Of a stretch of 16,505 bases of DNA, positions 14,067-16,505 are shown in pieces (the first letter of the stretch is position 1; every line of letters starts with the position of its first letter). The DNA lies in NCBI GenBank assembly GCA_002167365.1, contig NHCU01000045.1, positions 1 through 16,505 on the forward strand, read 5' to 3'. A program made the translations under genes and the position numbers. Under the pieces are notes generated by a model. The model worked only from the letters and a program-made list of their open reading frames with translations. It searched no databases and was not told the origin of the DNA. The stretch is from Betaproteobacteria bacterium TMED41. GTDB taxonomy: Bacteria; Pseudomonadota; Gammaproteobacteria; Burkholderiales; Burkholderiaceae_A.

Positions 14067-14825
14067 ATGCGTTTAGTGTTCGGAGTCGAATATGAAGGAA
14101 CTGATTGGAATGGCTGGCAAACCCAACTAAGTAAAAACACAGTTCAAGATAAGATTGAAGCTGCATTATCAAAGTTTGCTGATCAAAAAATCAAAACCAT
14201 CTGTGCAGGTCGAACTGATTCGGGCGTTCATGCTAAAGGGCAAGTTATTCACTTTGATTCACAAGTCGATAGGCAAATTTTAAGCTGGGTTAGAGGAACA
14301 AATTCACTATTACCTAAATCAATTAGATTAAAGTGGGGCGCCACTGTAAAAAATGATTTTCATGCTAGATTTTCAGCCAAATCAAGGGTTTACAGTTATA
14401 GTATTTGTAACACTCCGATTGAATCACCACTCTCAAGCAGACTATCTACCTGGATTTATCAGAAGCTTAATGAAAAAAAAATGCAAAAAGCCTCTTTATG
14501 TTTGATTGGTAAGCACGATTTTTCAGCATTTCGTTCATCAGAATGCCAGGCTAAATCTCCAATAAGAGTGATAAAAAGGTGTGATCTGATGAGAAAAGGG
14601 GACTTTTTAAAAATAGAGATTGAAGCCGATGCCTTTCTTCACCACATGGTAAGAAACATAATGGGTTGTCTGTATGAAATAGGAAGAGATGTCAAAACCG
14701 AAAGTTGGCTTAAAGTTGTGATGGATTCCAAAAATAGAAAAAATGCCGCTAGAACTCTGCCACCACAAGGACTATGCTTAGAATATGTTAACTACGGTAG
14801 AGATTTTTTGTGCGAACTAGAATAA
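14067..14825 (+). CDS. truA: tRNA pseudouridine(38-40) synthase
   Basis: Converts U38-U40 in the anticodon arm of many tRNAs to pseudouridine. The 252-residue protein starts MRLVFGVEYEGTDWNGWQ and contains AGRTDSGVHAKGQV with the catalytic D51. GKHDFSAFRSSECQAKSP and DAFLHHMVRNIMG are the other TruA hallmarks. The chosen start is ATG at 14067, 6 nt after AGGA (14057-14060). The in-frame TTG at 14061 directly abuts that AGGA, so it is not the start. The 3' end overlaps trpF by 16 nt. Finding truA directly before trpF is a familiar betaproteobacterial arrangement. Confidence 0.97.
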   Translation: MRLVFGVEYEGTDWNGWQTQLSKNTVQDKIEAALSKFADQKIKTICAGRTDSGVHAKGQVIHFDSQVDRQILSWVRGTNSLLPKSIRLKWGATVKNDFHARFSAKSRVYSYSICNTPIESPLSSRLSTWIYQKLNEKKMQKASLCLIGKHDFSAFRSSECQAKSPIRVIKRCDLMRKGDFLKIEIEADAFLHHMVRNIMGCLYEIGRDVKTESWLKVVMDSKNRKNAARTLPPQGLCLEYVNYGRDFLCELE

Positions 14826-15499
14826 AAATTTGCGGTTTGACTCGAGAGGAAGATGTTGAGGCAGTTTTAGATGCTGGAGTGGATGCTTTAGGATTTGTGT
14901 TTTATGATTCAAGCCCCAGATATGTTTCACCGGCTAAAGCTCGTAAATTGGTAAGTCTATGTCCTGCCTGGGTTTCTACCGTGGGCCTATTTGTTAACTC
15001 CTCGAGAGAGCAAATTTTAAAAACCTCTGATATTTCTGGTATAAATCATATTCAACTCCATGGAGATGAATCCCCCAGTGATTGTAATAATCTCCAAAGA
15101 CCAGTAGTAAAAGCCATAAGACTTCCAGTGAAAAACAATCCAAACAAACTCGATTATGATAATTTACTGATTCAACTGTTAGAATCGAAGAAATACTTGG
15201 AATTCTGTTCAGCTGTCTTGTTGGACGCTCACTCCTCCGGTTTTGGAGGAAGTGGTCAATCATTTAATTGGAGTGTCCTAAGTGAGGTTAAGTCTATATT
15301 GTCTAATAAGTGGGTTTTAAGTGGCGGATTAAATATTAAAAATATTACTACTGCCATTAAGCTTTACAAACCCCCGAGTATAGACATTTCAAGTGGAGTT
15401 GAAACAAGATTAAATGGATTGACTTTAAAAGGGGTCAAGGATAAAGAGAAAATCAAGATATTTGTTGATACTGTTTCAAATATAGATAGTGAAGTTTAA
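14810..15499 (+). CDS. trpF: phosphoribosylanthranilate isomerase
   Basis: Third step after chorismate in tryptophan synthesis: Amadori rearrangement of phosphoribosylanthranilate to CdRP, in a (beta/alpha)8 barrel. At 229 residues it is slightly longer than most TrpF proteins. The N-terminus RTRIKICGLTREEDVEA has the catalytic C8. HIQLHGDES and LLDAHSSGFGGSGQSFNW with catalytic D139 follow, then LSGGLNIKN and IDISSGVET at the phosphate-binding end. The start is GTG at 14810, inside truA, in a 16-nt overlap; the next codons match the usual family N-terminus, so this start is well supported. trpB follows after 23 nt. Confidence 0.96.
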   Translation: MRTRIKICGLTREEDVEAVLDAGVDALGFVFYDSSPRYVSPAKARKLVSLCPAWVSTVGLFVNSSREQILKTSDISGINHIQLHGDESPSDCNNLQRPVVKAIRLPVKNNPNKLDYDNLLIQLLESKKYLEFCSAVLLDAHSSGFGGSGQSFNWSVLSEVKSILSNKWVLSGGLNIKNITTAIKLYKPPSIDISSGVETRLNGLTLKGVKDKEKIKIFVDTVSNIDSEV

Positions 15500-15522
15500 T
15501 TTTTTTTTAAAGTGAGTGATGT

Positions 15523-16505
15523 ATGAAACTGAATGATTTACCTTATAAATTCCCGGATGTAAATGGGCACTTTGGACCATATGGAGGTTCTTTTGTATCC
15601 GAGACATTAGTCGGCGCTCTTGAAGAACTTAAATCGTTTTATTCTCTATCAAAAAGAGACATATCTTTTAAAAATGAATTCGAAAAAGAACTTAAAGATT
15701 TTGTAGGAAGACCAAGTCCGATTTACCACGCAAAGCGTTGGTCCGAGCAAATAGGTGGAGCCCAGATTTTTTTTAAAAGAGAAGACTTAAATCATACGGG
15801 AGCACACAAGGTCAACAACACTATTGGGCAGGCCCTTCTTGCAAAGAGAATGGGAAAAAAAAGAGTCATAGCCGAAACAGGTGCTGGCCAACACGGTGTT
15901 GCGACTGCAACTGTAGCTGCTAGATATGGCATGGAATGTGTTGTGTACATGGGTGAGACTGATGTTGAAAGGCAAGCTCAAAACGTTTATCGTATGAAAT
16001 TGCTTGGCGCTAAGGTCATACCGGTCTCAAGTGGGTCAAAAACTTTAAAAGATGCATTGAATGAAGCTATGCGAGATTGGGTTACTAATGTTGAAAATAC
16101 ATTCTATATAATTGGGACGGTTGCTGGTCCGCATCCCTATCCAATGCTTGTTAGAGATTTTAATTCTGTTGTTGGAAAAGAATGCATTTGGCAAATGCCG
16201 AAAATGATAGGAAAAAATCCAGACTATGTAATTGCATGCGTTGGTGGAGGCAGTAATGCCATAGGTATTTTTTATGATTATATTTCATACCCGGAAACTA
16301 ATCTTATCGGGGTTGAAGCCGCTGGTACTGGGTTAGAAACTGGTAAGCATTCCGCCTCTATATCTGCTGGTGAACCTGGGATACTTCATGGAACCAGAAC
16401 TTATTTGTTGCAAGACAAGAATGGGCAAGTATTAGAAACTCATTCAATTTCTGCTGGTTTAGATTATCCTGGAGTTGGTCCTGAGCATGCTTGGTTAAAA
16501 GACAC
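15523..16505 (+). CDS. trpB: tryptophan synthase beta subunit (5' part)
   Basis: PLP-dependent subunit that joins indole and L-serine to make tryptophan, working with TrpA in an alpha2-beta2 complex. The window holds the first 327 codons; the gene runs off the right end, so no stop is seen. The start MKLNDLPYKFPDVNGHFGPYGGSFV is usual for the family (given in shorter form: FPDVNGHFGPYGG). NHTGAHKVNN contains the PLP lysine K96, AETGAGQHG the catalytic glutamate region, and VGGGSNAIG (GGG at 241-243) the phosphate loop. GPEHAWLKD is the last readable piece. AAGTGAGT (15510-15517) precedes the ATG at 15523. trpA is expected just beyond the edge. Confidence 0.97.
   Translation, partial: MKLNDLPYKFPDVNGHFGPYGGSFVSETLVGALEELKSFYSLSKRDISFKNEFEKELKDFVGRPSPIYHAKRWSEQIGGAQIFFKREDLNHTGAHKVNNTIGQALLAKRMGKKRVIAETGAGQHGVATATVAARYGMECVVYMGETDVERQAQNVYRMKLLGAKVIPVSSGSKTLKDALNEAMRDWVTNVENTFYIIGTVAGPHPYPMLVRDFNSVVGKECIWQMPKMIGKNPDYVIACVGGGSNAIGIFYDYISYPETNLIGVEAAGTGLETGKHSASISAGEPGILHGTRTYLLQDKNGQVLETHSISAGLDYPGVGPEHAWLKD

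Noticed and set aside
1..16505. Hidden defence, toxin-antitoxin or mobile system
   Set aside because: Every gene of appreciable length belongs to a known housekeeping or transport family. I found no transposase, integrase, terminal inverted repeats or abrupt composition change.

Overview
The window is an ordinary stretch of chromosome from an AT-rich bacterium, most likely a low-GC, streamlined betaproteobacterium. The gene order leuC-leuD-leuB-asd-truA-trpF-trpB and the protein sequences, such as a TrpF starting MRTRIKICGLTREED, point that way. Marine or freshwater Methylophilales (OM43/Methylopumilus-like) would fit. That placement rests on remembered gene order and composition, not on a phylogeny. 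All real genes look intact, apart from trpB, which runs off the right edge. I see no mobile element, CRISPR array, prophage, toxin-antitoxin pair or defence system.

Left part (1-2800), mixed orientations. A tRNA-His(GTG) with encoded CCA is followed on the opposite strand by a small cysteine-rich YkgJ-type protein. Divergent from that are rpiA (ribose-5-phosphate isomerase) and phoU (phosphate regulator). Convergent with phoU are yggX (Fe(II) trafficking / oxidative protection) and a YkuK/DUF458-type RNase H-fold protein. A perfect-to-near-perfect 8-bp tandem repeat separates phoU from yggX.

Middle and right part (2915-16505), all on the + strand. Thirteen genes run head to tail with no gap above 35 nt and several overlaps. 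First is a MacAB-type exporter: an adaptor, then a separately encoded ATPase and permease. Next come gltX (glutamyl-tRNA synthetase), aroC (chorismate synthase) and an HcaT-like MFS transporter. Then follow leuC, leuD and leuB (leucine), asd (aspartate semialdehyde, for Lys/Thr/Met), truA (tRNA pseudouridine synthase), and trpF and trpB (tryptophan). Chorismate made by AroC is the precursor of the pathway in which TrpF and TrpB act, so the block is largely an amino-acid biosynthesis cluster with translation genes mixed in. The fimV gene that I recall between asd and truA in many betaproteobacteria is absent here.

I looked for an undescribed system and found none that is convincing. The points worth a second look are modest: extreme packing of the 13-gene run, loss of fimV, the split MacB, the octamer repeat carrying stops in three frames, the YkuK-like nuclease-fold protein, and unusual starts (leuD GTG, trpF GTG inside truA, TTG for macA and the MFS gene).
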